A stretch of DNA of 64,000 nucleotides from JAZDEY01 sp043808325 [NCBI: Candidatus Eiseniibacteriota bacterium] (lineage in GTDB: Bacteria; Arandabacterota; Arandabacteria; Arandabacterales), in the NCBI GenBank assembly GCA_043808325.1, contig JAZDEY010000059.1, positions 61,753 through 125,752 of the forward strand, given 5' to 3'. Below are positions 41,946 through 50,842 of the stretch, piece after piece (the stretch's first letter is position 1; every line of letters begins with the position of its first letter). The position numbers and the translations under genes were made by a program. Below the pieces are notes generated by a model. The model did not search any database. It saw nothing but the letters and a program-made list of their open reading frames with translations, and was not told the DNA's origin.

Positions 41946-43988
41946 TCATCTCTTGAGTAAGCGGGCCCGGAGATCGATCACCTTCTGCCTTGCGTCGGCA
42001 GCATCCGGCATGTATTTGAGAGCCGTTTCATACTGCACCACGGCCTCGGCGAGCCTACCCTGCCTCTCGAGAGCAAGCCCGAGAGTGAAGTACGCTCTCC
42101 CGTTGCGGGGCTCCCGCGCCAGAACCGATTGGGCCATAGCGACACCTCTCTCGATTTTACCCATGTCCATCAGGATGCCGGCGCTCGAAATGATCACCTC
42201 GGAATCGCCCTTGGCCAACCGCTCTGCTTGATAAAGCGCTTCCTCGGCCTCAGCATATCTCCGTAAGTTGAAAAGGCATGCACCCAGGTTGTAATAACCC
42301 CGTGCAAATGTGGGGTCCGCTGCGACCGCCTGCTTGAAGTATCCGGACGCGGCAGCGAAATCCCCTTGTTTGACTGCCAGGATCCCCACCGAGAGCAGCG
42401 CAAACGGCCTGAAGTTGGGGTTCACTGCCGCCGCCTTCTCCAGCGCTGCCTTGGCTTGCGGAATGAGACCCGCCAGCGCGTAGGCCTTGCCCAGATAGTA
42501 GTACGGGGTCGCATCCTTGGGGTCGGCGGCAATCGCTTCTTTGTAGACCTCGATCGCCTGCTCCGCTTTGCCTTCGTGCAAGAGCAAGGCGCCTTCATTG
42601 GCGATGTAGGTTGCTGCCTGGCTCTCGGTCTTGATTCCCCAGAAATTGGTGGCCGAGAAGAGGCCTAGCGCCACCACACAACCCAAGATCAGCAGGAACG
42701 GCCTCCAGGTCCTCGACCGTCCCAGCCTGACCAATTCGCTCACGGTGTAGCCGCCGAGGATCAGGAGGAAAGGAACTGCGGGCAGACGAAACCTCCAGAC
42801 CACGAAGAACATTACGGTGATCACGGCGCAGCCCAAGAATGCGGCGCTCACGAGCCACGCGGCCCTGATTCGCCGTGCCGCGGCAAGCGTGAGCCCCACA
42901 AGCCCCAGGGGCATTGCCACCATGTAGCCGACCAGCGGAAGCCCGAGAACCCGCGAGTACCGCTCTATGAACCGCGGTATCAGCTTGATGTCGCTTGATT
43001 CATAGGAATTGAGAAAGTAGTAGGTCTTCCGCACCATCAACCCAAGCCATCTGGAAAAGTCGCCGCCGACCTCCGCCAGCGTCCGATGCGTGTAATAGGT
43101 CGATAGCTCCCGATCGCTCAACTCCCGGCCGACGTCCTCCAGAGCCGCTTGCTTGCAGGCCACGATCATCGCATCTTCACTGGGGTCGGCCGTGACCGCG
43201 TAGGGAAATCTGGTGGGCGGCGCCAGCACCGATCTGCCGTCGGCGAAGCGGCCGTTGCCTATGTAGAGGTTGACCGCGCCCTGAGGAGAGAACAGATAGA
43301 ATTCTCCAAACGCTGCGAGGTTTCTAAGCCCTAGACATACCGTCATCATCACAAGCACTATACCCATGCCCGCGACAAGCCGGAAGCCCCTTTTTCCCTT
43401 GAGTGTCAGGACCACCAGGCCGAGGGCCGCCGCATAGATCAAGACCTCCGGCCGGGTCAGGAGAGCAAGCCCGAGGAAGAGCCCGGCAAGCAAACTGTCG
43501 CGCACACGCTCGCGCTCGAAGAGATTGAGCAGATAGTACACCGCAGCTACGATAAAGAGGATAAAGAGCGTGGTGGGCAGAATCTCGGCATCCGAATAGA
43601 TGGCCATTCGGTAGACTGCAAGGCCAAAACCTGCGAACGCTCCCGCCAGACGGCCGAAAATCCGTTTCCCGATCACATAGACCAGGCCGCACGTAAGGGC
43701 TCCCAGGATCACCTGAATTATCGCCGGCGGCGCGAGTGAGCGGCCGAAGATCAGATAGCAACCCGCGAGAAAATAGGTGTACAGAGGGACTCTGAAGGAA
43801 CCGCCGCGGGAAAGCAGGTCGCCCTCCACCACCGCGTTTGCCTTGTCATCGTACCAATACGAGTCGAGCAGAGGCTCCTTGGCGTAGGGTGAATCTCGGA
43901 CGTCAATGAGGTATGCGACCCTGATCACTAAGGCGACTGCGACTACCGCTAAGAAGATCCCGCGATCCCTTGCTGAAAGATCAAGCAA
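41946..43988 (-). CDS. Membrane glycosyltransferase (GT39-like) with C-terminal TPR domain
   Basis: 680 residues. Residues 1-450 hold about twelve hydrophobic segments with the features of lipid-linked-sugar GT-C transferases: RDRGIFLAVVAVALVIRVAYLI at the start, an acidic motif after helix 1 (LLDSYWYDDKANAV), and ALLTRPEVLIYAAAL near 175. Residues 470-675 carry five or six TPR units (EGALLLHEGKAEQAIEVYKEAIAADP and similar). Such fusions are frequent in FCB and delta-type bacteria and probably glycosylate secreted proteins. TTG at 43988 with GGAG eight bases upstream. Confidence 0.8.
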   Translation of the reverse strand: MLDLSARDRGIFLAVVAVALVIRVAYLIDVRDSPYAKEPLLDSYWYDDKANAVVEGDLLSRGGSFRVPLYTYFLAGCYLIFGRSLAPPAIIQVILGALTCGLVYVIGKRIFGRLAGAFAGFGLAVYRMAIYSDAEILPTTLFILFIVAAVYYLLNLFERERVRDSLLAGLFLGLALLTRPEVLIYAAALGLVVLTLKGKRGFRLVAGMGIVLVMMTVCLGLRNLAAFGEFYLFSPQGAVNLYIGNGRFADGRSVLAPPTRFPYAVTADPSEDAMIVACKQAALEDVGRELSDRELSTYYTHRTLAEVGGDFSRWLGLMVRKTYYFLNSYESSDIKLIPRFIERYSRVLGLPLVGYMVAMPLGLVGLTLAAARRIRAAWLVSAAFLGCAVITVMFFVVWRFRLPAVPFLLILGGYTVSELVRLGRSRTWRPFLLILGCVVALGLFSATNFWGIKTESQAATYIANEGALLLHEGKAEQAIEVYKEAIAADPKDATPYYYLGKAYALAGLIPQAKAALEKAAAVNPNFRPFALLSVGILAVKQGDFAAASGYFKQAVAADPTFARGYYNLGACLFNLRRYAEAEEALYQAERLAKGDSEVIISSAGILMDMGKIERGVAMAQSVLAREPRNGRAYFTLGLALERQGRLAEAVVQYETALKYMPDAADARQKVIDLRARLLKR

Positions 43989-44053
43989 TCTCTAGTCTCC
44001 AGGCGGACGTCAATATGCGGGCAGACCTTACCGGCATCACCTGGCCGACCGCC

Positions 44054-44932
44054 CTATTGTGATCCACCCGGGGGCGCAGGCGCTGCCGCCGGACACTCGC
44101 GATAGACCGAGTCATGTTCGGCATTGGCCCAGGGAGTGTAGACGACGTCACCCCTGAACTTGCCCTTGTCGGGACACAGGCTGCCCCAGTAGTTGTATGT
44201 CGCCACAGCCACTTCTCGCTGGTCGGTGTAGAGGCTGCCTTCAATGCGGCGTCCCTCATTATAAAGCGCATATCCGTTGTCGAAGATATCGTTGGCCGCA
44301 GAGAGGCTGCCGCCCACGGTCGGATAGGAGTATCCCGCCAGGAAAATCGCCCGGCTGTTTTTTACTATGCTGCAACGCGCTATCACGGGGGAGGACGAAA
44401 AGAGGTATATTCCTTCCCCGTTCCTGGTGATCGTGTTCTCCACCAGCTCCGGATTGGCCTGAGTTACCGCGATCCCGCGGTTACAGCCTTCTACGGTGTT
44501 GCCTTTGACAAAGGCATTGCTGCCCTCGAGAGATATGCCGTCCCAAGAAGCCCGGATAACGTTTCCCACTATCGAAGGTGCGCCTGAGGTGCAGGCGACC
44601 GCTATGTTGCAACCCTTGCCGTCAAAAGTGAATCCGGAGACTCTGGTTTCAAGGTCACAATCTTCGAGTCTGACAATGTACCACCGTTTGTTCCACAGGA
44701 TCGTCGAGTCCGGTCCCCGGGCGGAGAGAAGCTTCACCCCACTCTTGACTTTCGACTGAAGATGATACTTTCCCGGGTAGACCAGCACCGTATCCCCATA
44801 GCGAGCCTCTCTCAGGGCCTGAGTCAGGTCCTTCTGCTCGATGGGCACCCTGCAGGTCTGGGCATCCGGGCGGGCCGCGACCACGAGAACGGCCAAGACC
44901 AGTGCAATCGAAACGACAGCAAGCGCCTTCAT
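44054..44932 (-). CDS. Secreted right-handed beta-helix repeat protein
   Basis: 292 residues from ATG 44932, which has GGAGGT five bases upstream. A signal peptide precedes DLTQALREARYGDTVLVYPGKYHL, a segment typical of the start of DUF1565/NosD-like beta-helix proteins. Parallel beta-helix rungs follow: VSGFTFDGKGCNIAV, PSIVGNVIRASWDGISLEGS, AFVKGNTVEGCNRGIAV, PELVENTITRNGEGIYLFSS, PVIARCSIVKNSRAIFLAGY. The end has YNYWGSLCPDKGKF. A carbohydrate-binding or -cleaving role is possible but no catalytic residues can be assigned. Spacing puts it directly upstream of the glycosyltransferase gene. Confidence 0.75.
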   Translation of the reverse strand: MKALAVVSIALVLAVLVVAARPDAQTCRVPIEQKDLTQALREARYGDTVLVYPGKYHLQSKVKSGVKLLSARGPDSTILWNKRWYIVRLEDCDLETRVSGFTFDGKGCNIAVACTSGAPSIVGNVIRASWDGISLEGSNAFVKGNTVEGCNRGIAVTQANPELVENTITRNGEGIYLFSSSPVIARCSIVKNSRAIFLAGYSYPTVGGSLSAANDIFDNGYALYNEGRRIEGSLYTDQREVAVATYNYWGSLCPDKGKFRGDVVYTPWANAEHDSVYRECPAAAPAPPGGSQ

Positions 44933-44966
44933 CTCTCTTACCTCCAAAGTGTGTCAAGACTAAGAG

Positions 44967-45040
44967 CGCGCCTGGCAGGAGTTGAACCCGCAACCTCGTG
45001 GTCCGTAGCCACGCGCTCTATCCAATTGAGCTACAGGCGC
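44967..45040 (-). tRNA. tRNA-Arg (ACG), CCA not encoded
   Basis: A 74-nt cloverleaf: acceptor GCGCCTG/CAGGCGC, D arm AGCTCAATTGGATAGAGC, anticodon stem CGTGG/CCACG with loop CTACGGA (ACG), T arm TGCGGGTTCAACTCCTG. Three bases after the discriminator read CTC, so CCA must be added enzymatically, unlike the other tRNAs of the window. The stop codon of the following membrane-protein gene lies within its first ten bases. It is the expected substrate of TadA at 32.6 kb. Confidence 0.94.
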
Positions 45041-45402
45041 ATTTCGGACTGGTTAATTGAACCGCCCACCGGAGTCTCGGTTCCCTCACCCTGCAAGGTA
45101 AGCTTCACCCCACCCAGTGCTTTCGCAATAAGATTATAGACCAGGGCAAAGATCAGACCGGCCATGGCTCCGATACAGCCGTAGAATAGGGCAAAAACGG
45201 GAACGAGCAGTATGCCGAACCCGGTCGCGGCAATCCTGAGGAGCGGGTTTTCACCGAGGACCTCGCCGTAGGCCGCAAGACTGCCGATGGCCAGTGCAAT
45301 GAAGACATAGACGAGACCGATCACGATACCCAGAATCGCGCAGATCACGAAACTGATCTTCACTACACTCGCGACATCGAATCGCTTGATTTCAAACTGC
45401 AT
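45031..45402 (-). CDS. Small membrane protein, DUF3566-like
   Basis: 123 residues with two or three membrane segments: RFDVASVVKISFVICAILGIVIGLVYVFIAL near residues 7-40 and LLVPVFALFYGCIGAMAGLIFALVYNLIAKALGGVKLTL near 70-105 (each quoted in part by its ends). The start FEIKRFDV and the end LVYNLIA..GG form a pattern I associate with small DUF3566-type membrane proteins of unknown function; the link is tentative. Its stop codon overlaps the first ten bases of tRNA-Arg. Confidence 0.65.
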   Translation of the reverse strand: MQFEIKRFDVASVVKISFVICAILGIVIGLVYVFIALAIGSLAAYGEVLGENPLLRIAATGFGILLVPVFALFYGCIGAMAGLIFALVYNLIAKALGGVKLTLQGEGTETPVGGSINQSEMRL

Positions 45403-45418
45403 CAGAGAGACCTTTGCG

Positions 45419-45513
<95 letters not shown>

Positions 45514-45534
45514 TCGCTATCGCTTCAGCTCACA

Positions 45535-45621
45535 TGGCGGAGGGAGTAGGATTCGAACCCACGGACCTCATCGGTCAACGGTTTTCAAGACCGCCGCCAT
45601 AGACCGCTCGGCCATCCCTCC
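45535..45621 (-). tRNA. tRNA-Ser (UGA)
   Basis: An 87-nt class II tRNA: acceptor GGAGGGA/TCCCTCC, anticodon stem GCGGT/ACCGT with loop CTTGAAA (TGA), variable arm around GACCGATGAGGTC, T arm GGGTTCGAATCC and encoded CCA at 45535-45537. With the genes at 32.25, 32.41 and 45.42 kb it completes the set of serine anticodons. Confidence 0.95.
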
Positions 45622-45639
45622 ACGAACTCAATGACTACT

Positions 45640-46743
45640 CTATTTTCCTAGGAGCTTATTCTGGCGCTCGATTCCCTTGGTGGCGTAAGGGCTCCACGCC
45701 GGATCGCCGCAGGCCAGAGCTCTCTTATACTTGTCGGCGGCTTCTTGATAAAGCCCCTGTTTCTCGAGAGCATCTCCCCATACGCAGTAAGCGCCGGCAC
45801 TGTTAGGCCTGACGGCCAGCCCCTTCTCCACCGCCCGTATGGCATCGTCGTACCGTTGGCCTCGGTTCAGAATGTCGCCGAGGTACCAATAGAGATCCTG
45901 GTTTTTCGGGTCAAGATCGATCGCCTTTTCAATATTGAAAACCGCACTATCAGTATTGCCGAGCTTGTCATATGAGAACGCAAGCCAGTATCTCAGCTGA
46001 GAGTCCTCCGGCTTCATCGTAACCGCTTTGTCGTAAAACTCCGCGGAAGCCTTATAGCTCTCGGTCTTCAGATGGAGATCCGCCAGCGCCTTGGTCACAT
46101 TGAAATCACCGGGCGAGAGGCCAAGCGCCAGATCGTATACGCTTATGGCATCCGGATACATCTGGTTCTCATAGAGGATTCCGGCAAGCCTCAGTACCAC
46201 CTCCGCATCCCTCGGGGCGAGTTCAACCGCCCTACGATAAGCCTCGATGGCCTCCGTGAGCAGACCCTGTCTGTCGAACGCATCACCGAGATTGACGTAG
46301 TTTGCGGCGACCGTCGGGACCAGATCGGTCACAATCCTGAACTCGCCGGTCGCTTCGGGCACCTTGCCGGCTGCCATATAGGCCAAGCCGAGACCCGTAT
46401 GCGCCTCGGCATCGTTGGATGCCAGTCCGGCCGCCTTGAGGTATGCCTGGATCGACTCACTCGGTTTTCCCTGCTTGAGATAAACCAGGCCGAGACCCTT
46501 GAAGGCCCTCGCCCGGCTCGGATCGGCCTTGATGACGGCCTCAAACTCCACCGCCGCCTCGTCGAGCATCCCTTTGTTCAGGTACTCCAGACCCAGGCCA
46601 TAATGCCTGTCCTGCTCGCTCAAGCCCGGCCGTTTGCCTTCGGGGGTTGCCTGAGGCCCGGAAACGGCCTGCCGGCCCGCACAGCCTGCCACGAGTGCCA
46701 GGGCTGCGATCAAGGAGCAAACAGCAGCAATCTTCAGTGCCAT
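45640..46743 (-). CDS. TPR-repeat lipoprotein
   Basis: 367 residues. A lipoprotein signal ends LALVAGC (Cys near residue 21). Nine or so tetratricopeptide units follow from about residue 47 (YGLGLEYLNKGMLDEAAVEFEAVIKADP, then repeats about every 34 residues, such as AKLGDAF-type YVNLGDAFDRQGLLTEAIEAYRR in part) to the end. TPR arrays mediate protein-protein contacts; here probably at the inner face of the outer membrane. ATG at 46743 with AGGAGT six bases upstream. Confidence 0.8.
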   Translation of the reverse strand: MALKIAAVCSLIAALALVAGCAGRQAVSGPQATPEGKRPGLSEQDRHYGLGLEYLNKGMLDEAAVEFEAVIKADPSRARAFKGLGLVYLKQGKPSESIQAYLKAAGLASNDAEAHTGLGLAYMAAGKVPEATGEFRIVTDLVPTVAANYVNLGDAFDRQGLLTEAIEAYRRAVELAPRDAEVVLRLAGILYENQMYPDAISVYDLALGLSPGDFNVTKALADLHLKTESYKASAEFYDKAVTMKPEDSQLRYWLAFSYDKLGNTDSAVFNIEKAIDLDPKNQDLYWYLGDILNRGQRYDDAIRAVEKGLAVRPNSAGAYCVWGDALEKQGLYQEAADKYKRALACGDPAWSPYATKGIERQNKLLGK

Positions 46744-46920
46744 TGTCCCACTCCTTTCGTGACTTCGACGCGCGCATGCATCAAGCTTTTGCCGTCACAC
46801 CTTAACAAAATCGGCATGCTCTGTCAAATGATTACGACGCCCCGCAAGGTGGGGCAAGGCGCACAGATCATGGGATGGCGAGCGGTCCCTCGGCGGCACC
46901 GCGAGGCTCGGGATCTCAGC

Positions 46921-47571
46921 TCACTTGGGCATCAATCCCTGGGCGCGGTCAAGCGCAAGCTGCGCGCGTTGAGCGGTATCGCCTTCCTTGACGAGATCCA
47001 GCACGGTCCGCCATTCCCTTATGGCTTCAAGCAGCAACCCCGTCTCGGCGAACGCGACTCCCAGGTCATAATGAGCCTCTGCGTTTTTGGGATCGATCGC
47101 TATCGCCCTGGAATAGTGTTTTACGGCGCTGTCCACGTCCTTCAGGTTGTAGTAGATCATTCCGAGATTGGTCATCGCCTTGGAATCTTTGGGGTCCTTG
47201 GCAACGATATCTTCCAGCATTATCCTCGCGCTATCCGGCTCTCCCGACTCCCCAATCAGCATCGCGAGATTGACCCGTGCCTTGGCCATCCTGGGATCAA
47301 GACCGATCGCCTTCTCGTAGTTGAGCCTTGCCTGGTCGGGAATCGCCTGATCGTAGTAAGCGTTGCCAAGCGCGAAGAAGAGTTCGGCATCCTGGGCGTA
47401 TTCCTTGCCCATATTCTCAAGTGCCTCGGTCCTTGAGTCCGGGTCAAGACTGTCCGGCAAAGAGCTAAGGGGCGCCCGCTTGGGGCCAAAACCCGCGCAG
47501 CCCGAGATCACGAGAGCCGCGCCGAGGGCCACGAGGATACAGGCCGTAGCAAGTCGAAGTAGCACTGACAT
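46921..47571 (-). CDS. TPR-repeat lipoprotein
   Basis: About 216 residues from ATG 47571, which has GGAGG five bases upstream; the longer frame lacks such a site. The signal ends in the lipobox VISGCAG near residue 25. Four TPR units occupy residues 60-200 (AELFFALGNAYYDQAIPDQA, KAMTNLGMIYYNLKDVDSA, AEAHYDLGVAFAETGLLLEA). It resembles the preceding TPR lipoprotein gene in design but not closely in sequence. Divergent from lysC across a 96-base gap. Confidence 0.8.
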   Translation of the reverse strand: MSVLLRLATACILVALGAALVISGCAGFGPKRAPLSSLPDSLDPDSRTEALENMGKEYAQDAELFFALGNAYYDQAIPDQARLNYEKAIGLDPRMAKARVNLAMLIGESGEPDSARIMLEDIVAKDPKDSKAMTNLGMIYYNLKDVDSAVKHYSRAIAIDPKNAEAHYDLGVAFAETGLLLEAIREWRTVLDLVKEGDTAQRAQLALDRAQGLMPK

Positions 47572-47604
47572 ACCAACCTCCTTAACGGATGAACGCTTTA
47601 ATGC

Positions 47605-47634
47605 TTGCAAATCGGTGATGGCGCATTCTAACAT
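47605..47634 (+). promoter_or_regulatory. Possible promoter of lysC
   Basis: TTGCAA and TAACAT are separated by 18 bases, 33 bases upstream of the lysC ATG. Each box matches the sigma-70 consensus at four positions. It is the best pair in the divergent gap but weak. Confidence 0.3.
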
Positions 47635-47667
47635 AAGTGCCATCCTATGTAAAGTGAGTGATCGGTG

Positions 47668-48909
47668 ATGATTGCGCAAGAATCAAAAGCGGTAGTCGTG
47701 CAGAAATTCGGCGGGACCTCAATTGCCACACCCGAGTTGATCAGGAGTGTCGCCCGCAGAGTGGTCGAGGAGAAGAAGGCAGGAAAAGATGTGATAGTGG
47801 TGGTGTCCGCAATGGGAGATACCACCGACCAGCTGATAACCCTTGCCAAGACCGTGACCTCGAATCCTCCCAAACGCGAGCTGGACATGCTGCTCACAGC
47901 CGGGGAGAGAATCTCCATGGCCCTCTTGTCGATGGCGATAAGCGACCTCGGCTACGAGGCAATATCGTTTACGGGCTCCCAGAGCGGGATCGTCACCGAC
48001 ACCAGTCACACTCGGGCCAAGATCCTCGACGTCAGAGCCCATCGGGTCAGGGAAGAGCTGGAGCGGGGAAGGATTGTGATCGTTGCGGGCTTCCAGGGCG
48101 TCAGTTCTGCCAAGGAGGTGACGACCCTCGGGCGGGGCGGGTCTGATACCACCTGCGTCGTACTGGCTGCTGCGTTCTCCGCCAAGGAGTGTCACATATT
48201 CAAGGATGTCGACGGTGTATTCACCGCCGATCCGCGGATAGTCCCGTGGGCGCGGAAAATCGACAGGATATCCTACGATGAAATGCAGGAACTTGCTTTC
48301 TGCGGGGCCGGAGTTCTTCACTGGAGAAGTGTGGACGTTGCCAGACGCTTCGGAGTCAAAGTCCATGTGCGATCTTCGCTCGGGAAGGAGATGGGAACAA
48401 TCGTGACCGGCAAAGAAGAGATCGAAGCAGCCGAGATACGTGCGATCACTCAAGACTCTAACCTTGTGAGAATACGCTCCGGGCCCTCAGACCGCACCGG
48501 GGAGATTGCGGGCCGTCTGCTGGAGGTCTTGGAGCGCGACGGTGTAGACGTGAGATTCTTTCACTTGTCCTCCGCACCCCGGGGTGGCGGCACCGTATCG
48601 ATCATGATACCGCTCGAGGAAAAGGACGCAGCTATCCGGGCGGTGGCCTCCGCTCTGCCTGGGGATGCTTTCGGCGTAGACGTCGACATAGCCACGATCT
48701 CAATCGTCGGTCAGGGTCTCTCCGGCATACCGGGGATCGCACGCAAGGCGCTGGCATCGCTCCTCTCGATCGGGATCGACCCCGAGATCATTTCCACCTC
48801 GGGCATAAGTCTGACGATTGCCTTGGCAAAAGACCGGGTGACTGAAGCCGTGCGGAAGTTGCACGGTGACCTGGGGCTTGGCCTTCCTACTCGTGGTGAA
48901 GCGCCGTGA
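47668..48909 (+). CDS. lysC: Aspartate kinase
   Basis: Phosphorylates aspartate, the entry step to lysine, threonine and methionine. 413 residues: [16 protein letters not shown] near residue 10, [15 protein letters not shown] near 78, [25 protein letters not shown] near 150, [13 protein letters not shown] near 178, and two C-terminal ACT domains from about 260 ([18 protein letters not shown] and [21 protein letters not shown]), the feedback-inhibitor sites. ATG at 47668; a GTG one codon earlier is equally open. First plus-strand gene of the window; its 3' end overlaps the opposing exporter permease gene by 23 bases. Confidence 0.94.
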   Translation: MIAQESKAVVVQKFGGTSIATPELIRSVARRVVEEKKAGKDVIVVVSAMGDTTDQLITLAKTVTSNPPKRELDMLLTAGERISMALLSMAISDLGYEAISFTGSQSGIVTDTSHTRAKILDVRAHRVREELERGRIVIVAGFQGVSSAKEVTTLGRGGSDTTCVVLAAAFSAKECHIFKDVDGVFTADPRIVPWARKIDRISYDEMQELAFCGAGVLHWRSVDVARRFGVKVHVRSSLGKEMGTIVTGKEEIEAAEIRAITQDSNLVRIRSGPSDRTGEIAGRLLEVLERDGVDVRFFHLSSAPRGGGTVSIMIPLEEKDAAIRAVASALPGDAFGVDVDIATISIVGQGLSGIPGIARKALASLLSIGIDPEIISTSGISLTIALAKDRVTEAVRKLHGDLGLGLPTRGEAP

Positions 48910-50104
48910 TCGGGTCGAGCATGGATGCTCTCCTGGCAGGATAGATGCCGAAGAAGACTCCCACGCCGACCGAGAAGGCAAATGCCAGACCGATTCCCAC
49001 CAGAGAGACCGCGGTGTTCCAGCCGGCAAACAGCGACAGCAGCCTGGAACCGATGATACCTATGGCGATGCCCACGAGGCCGCCTGCCAAACTGATCACC
49101 ACCGACTCGAGCATGAACTGGCTGAGGATGTCCGTCCGCCGCGCACCGACCGCTATCCGCGTGCCTATCTCCCGTGTCCGCTCGGCGACAGAGACCAGCA
49201 TGATATTCATGATGCCGATACCGCCCACAAGCAGAGAGACACAGGCGATTCCCGCCAGCAGAAAAGTCATGGTCTTGGTGGTCTGGGTGAAAACCGACAT
49301 CAGATCGGCCTGGTTTCTTATCATGAAATCATTCTCTTGCTGATCGGCAAGGCGATGCCTCCGGCGCATCACGTCCTCGACCTCTACCACGGCCTGGCTC
49401 ATCTGGCCCTCGCTCCGGACTTTCACGCTTATGGACGAGAGATCGTCGGTACCGAGGAGCCGTCCCTCAGCGGTGGCGAGCGGCACGATCACCACATCGT
49501 CGGGGTCGTCAAAGCCTGTCCCGCCCCGTTTCTTTATCGTACCTATCACCGTAAAGGCGACTCGACTCACCCGTATCACTTTGCCTATGGGATCCTCGTC
49601 GCCGAAGATGTTCTCAATCACCGTGGTCCCGACGACTGCTACCCGTGCGCGGGCTCTGTCGGCGGCCTCGTCAAAGAAGACCCCGTTCTCCACGGGGAGA
49701 CTGCTGACGAATTCGTAGACGGGGGTCACTCCTATCACATTGGTGGACCAGTTCTTGTTGCCGAATTCCACCTGGGCATGACTGCGGACCTGGGGGGCCA
49801 CCGCCTCCACCGAGGGGCATTCGTTTGCGATCGCGTTGGCATCCTCGATCTTGAGGCTCCGGACTGCCGTGCCGGTGCCGAACCACACTCCACCCCTCTG
49901 CGCCGAGCCGGCCCTCACGTAGAGCAGGTTGGTGCCGAGGGACGTCATGTTCTTTCTTACCTGGCGCCTCGCCCCTTCACCAAGGGAGATCATTGTGATC
50001 ACCGCAGCGACCCCGACGATTATCCCCAGCATGGTGAGGAATGAGCGCATCTTGTGGGATCTGATCGCGTCGAGTGCTACGTATATGCCTTCAGCCGGAT
50101 CCAT
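48887..50104 (-). CDS. MacB-like ABC exporter permease
   Basis: 405 residues with the FtsX/MacB layout: one N-terminal membrane segment ([26 protein letters not shown] near 18-43), a large periplasmic MacB-type domain (about 50-270), and three C-terminal segments ([28 protein letters not shown] near 275-305, then near 330 and 365) with [19 protein letters not shown], a family hallmark. Works with the ATPase and adaptor genes that precede it. Substrate unknown: peptides, lipids or macrolide-like compounds are typical. Confidence 0.9.
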   Translation of the reverse strand: MDPAEGIYVALDAIRSHKMRSFLTMLGIIVGVAAVITMISLGEGARRQVRKNMTSLGTNLLYVRAGSAQRGGVWFGTGTAVRSLKIEDANAIANECPSVEAVAPQVRSHAQVEFGNKNWSTNVIGVTPVYEFVSSLPVENGVFFDEAADRARARVAVVGTTVIENIFGDEDPIGKVIRVSRVAFTVIGTIKKRGGTGFDDPDDVVIVPLATAEGRLLGTDDLSSISVKVRSEGQMSQAVVEVEDVMRRRHRLADQQENDFMIRNQADLMSVFTQTTKTMTFLLAGIACVSLLVGGIGIMNIMLVSVAERTREIGTRIAVGARRTDILSQFMLESVVISLAGGLVGIAIGIIGSRLLSLFAGWNTAVSLVGIGLAFAFSVGVGVFFGIYPARRASMLDPITALHHE

Positions 50105-50122
50105 GGTCTGGGCCTCGATCCC

Positions 50123-50812
50123 CTATCGCAGAATTCCCACGTCTTCAATTACCACTTTGCCGTCGCGAAGAGTGATGATGCGGTTGGAGTAGTCTGCAAT
50201 GTAACGTTCGTGGGTCACAAGCACTATGGTCTTTCCTTCCTTGTTAAGCTGGGTAAACAGGGCCATTATCTCCGTGCCGGTGCGGCTGTCCAGGTTGCCG
50301 GTAGGTTCGTCGGCCAGCACTATCGCGGGATCGTTGACGAGCGCCCGAGCGATCGCGACTCTCTGTCTCTCTCCGCCCGAGAGCTCATTGGGGTTGTGAT
50401 GCACGCGCTCCCCCAGCCCGACCCGTGTCAACATATCCAACGCCCTCTTCTCCCTCTCCTTGCGGGGTACGTTCGAGTAGAGCAGGGGCAGCTCGACGTT
50501 GTGAAGGCAGTTGGTTCTCGGCAGGAGATTGAAGGTTTGGAAAACGAACCCAATCTTCTTGTTCCTTATGTGAGCAAGCTCGTCGTCATTGAGCTCGCTT
50601 ACCTTCTCACCGTCGAGATAGTACTCGCCCTCGCTGGGCCGATCCAGACACCCTATCAGATTCATCAGGGTCGACTTGCCGGAACCCGACGGCCCGACGA
50701 TCGACATGAATTCCCCCTTCTCAACCTCCAGGTCTAGCCCCCTCAGGGCATGGACCATAGCATCGCCCATCTCATAATTCTTACTTATTCCCTTCATGCT
50801 TATCATCGACAT
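50123..50812 (-). CDS. ABC transporter ATP-binding protein, MacB/LolD type
   Basis: 229 residues with Walker [16 protein letters not shown] near 40, Q-loop [10 protein letters not shown], signature [15 protein letters not shown] near 143, Walker [14 protein letters not shown] and switch His [15 protein letters not shown] is typical of the LolD/MacB/FtsE group. It pairs with the permease gene 18 bases downstream. Confidence 0.94.
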   Translation of the reverse strand: MSMISMKGISKNYEMGDAMVHALRGLDLEVEKGEFMSIVGPSGSGKSTLMNLIGCLDRPSEGEYYLDGEKVSELNDDELAHIRNKKIGFVFQTFNLLPRTNCLHNVELPLLYSNVPRKEREKRALDMLTRVGLGERVHHNPNELSGGERQRVAIARALVNDPAIVLADEPTGNLDSRTGTEIMALFTQLNKEGKTIVLVTHERYIADYSNRIITLRDGKVVIEDVGILR

Positions 50813-50842
50813 GTTGCGGCTGTCCCCCTGTGTGGTTCCTGT

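Noticed and set aside
46072-47436. Plus-strand frame of 454 codons across both TPR lipoprotein genes
   Set aside because: Antisense to two genes with signal peptides, ribosome sites and TPR repeats; no motif of its own.
47572-47667. Lysine riboswitch upstream of lysC
   Set aside because: The gap is under 100 bases and none of the lysine-element core could be recognised.
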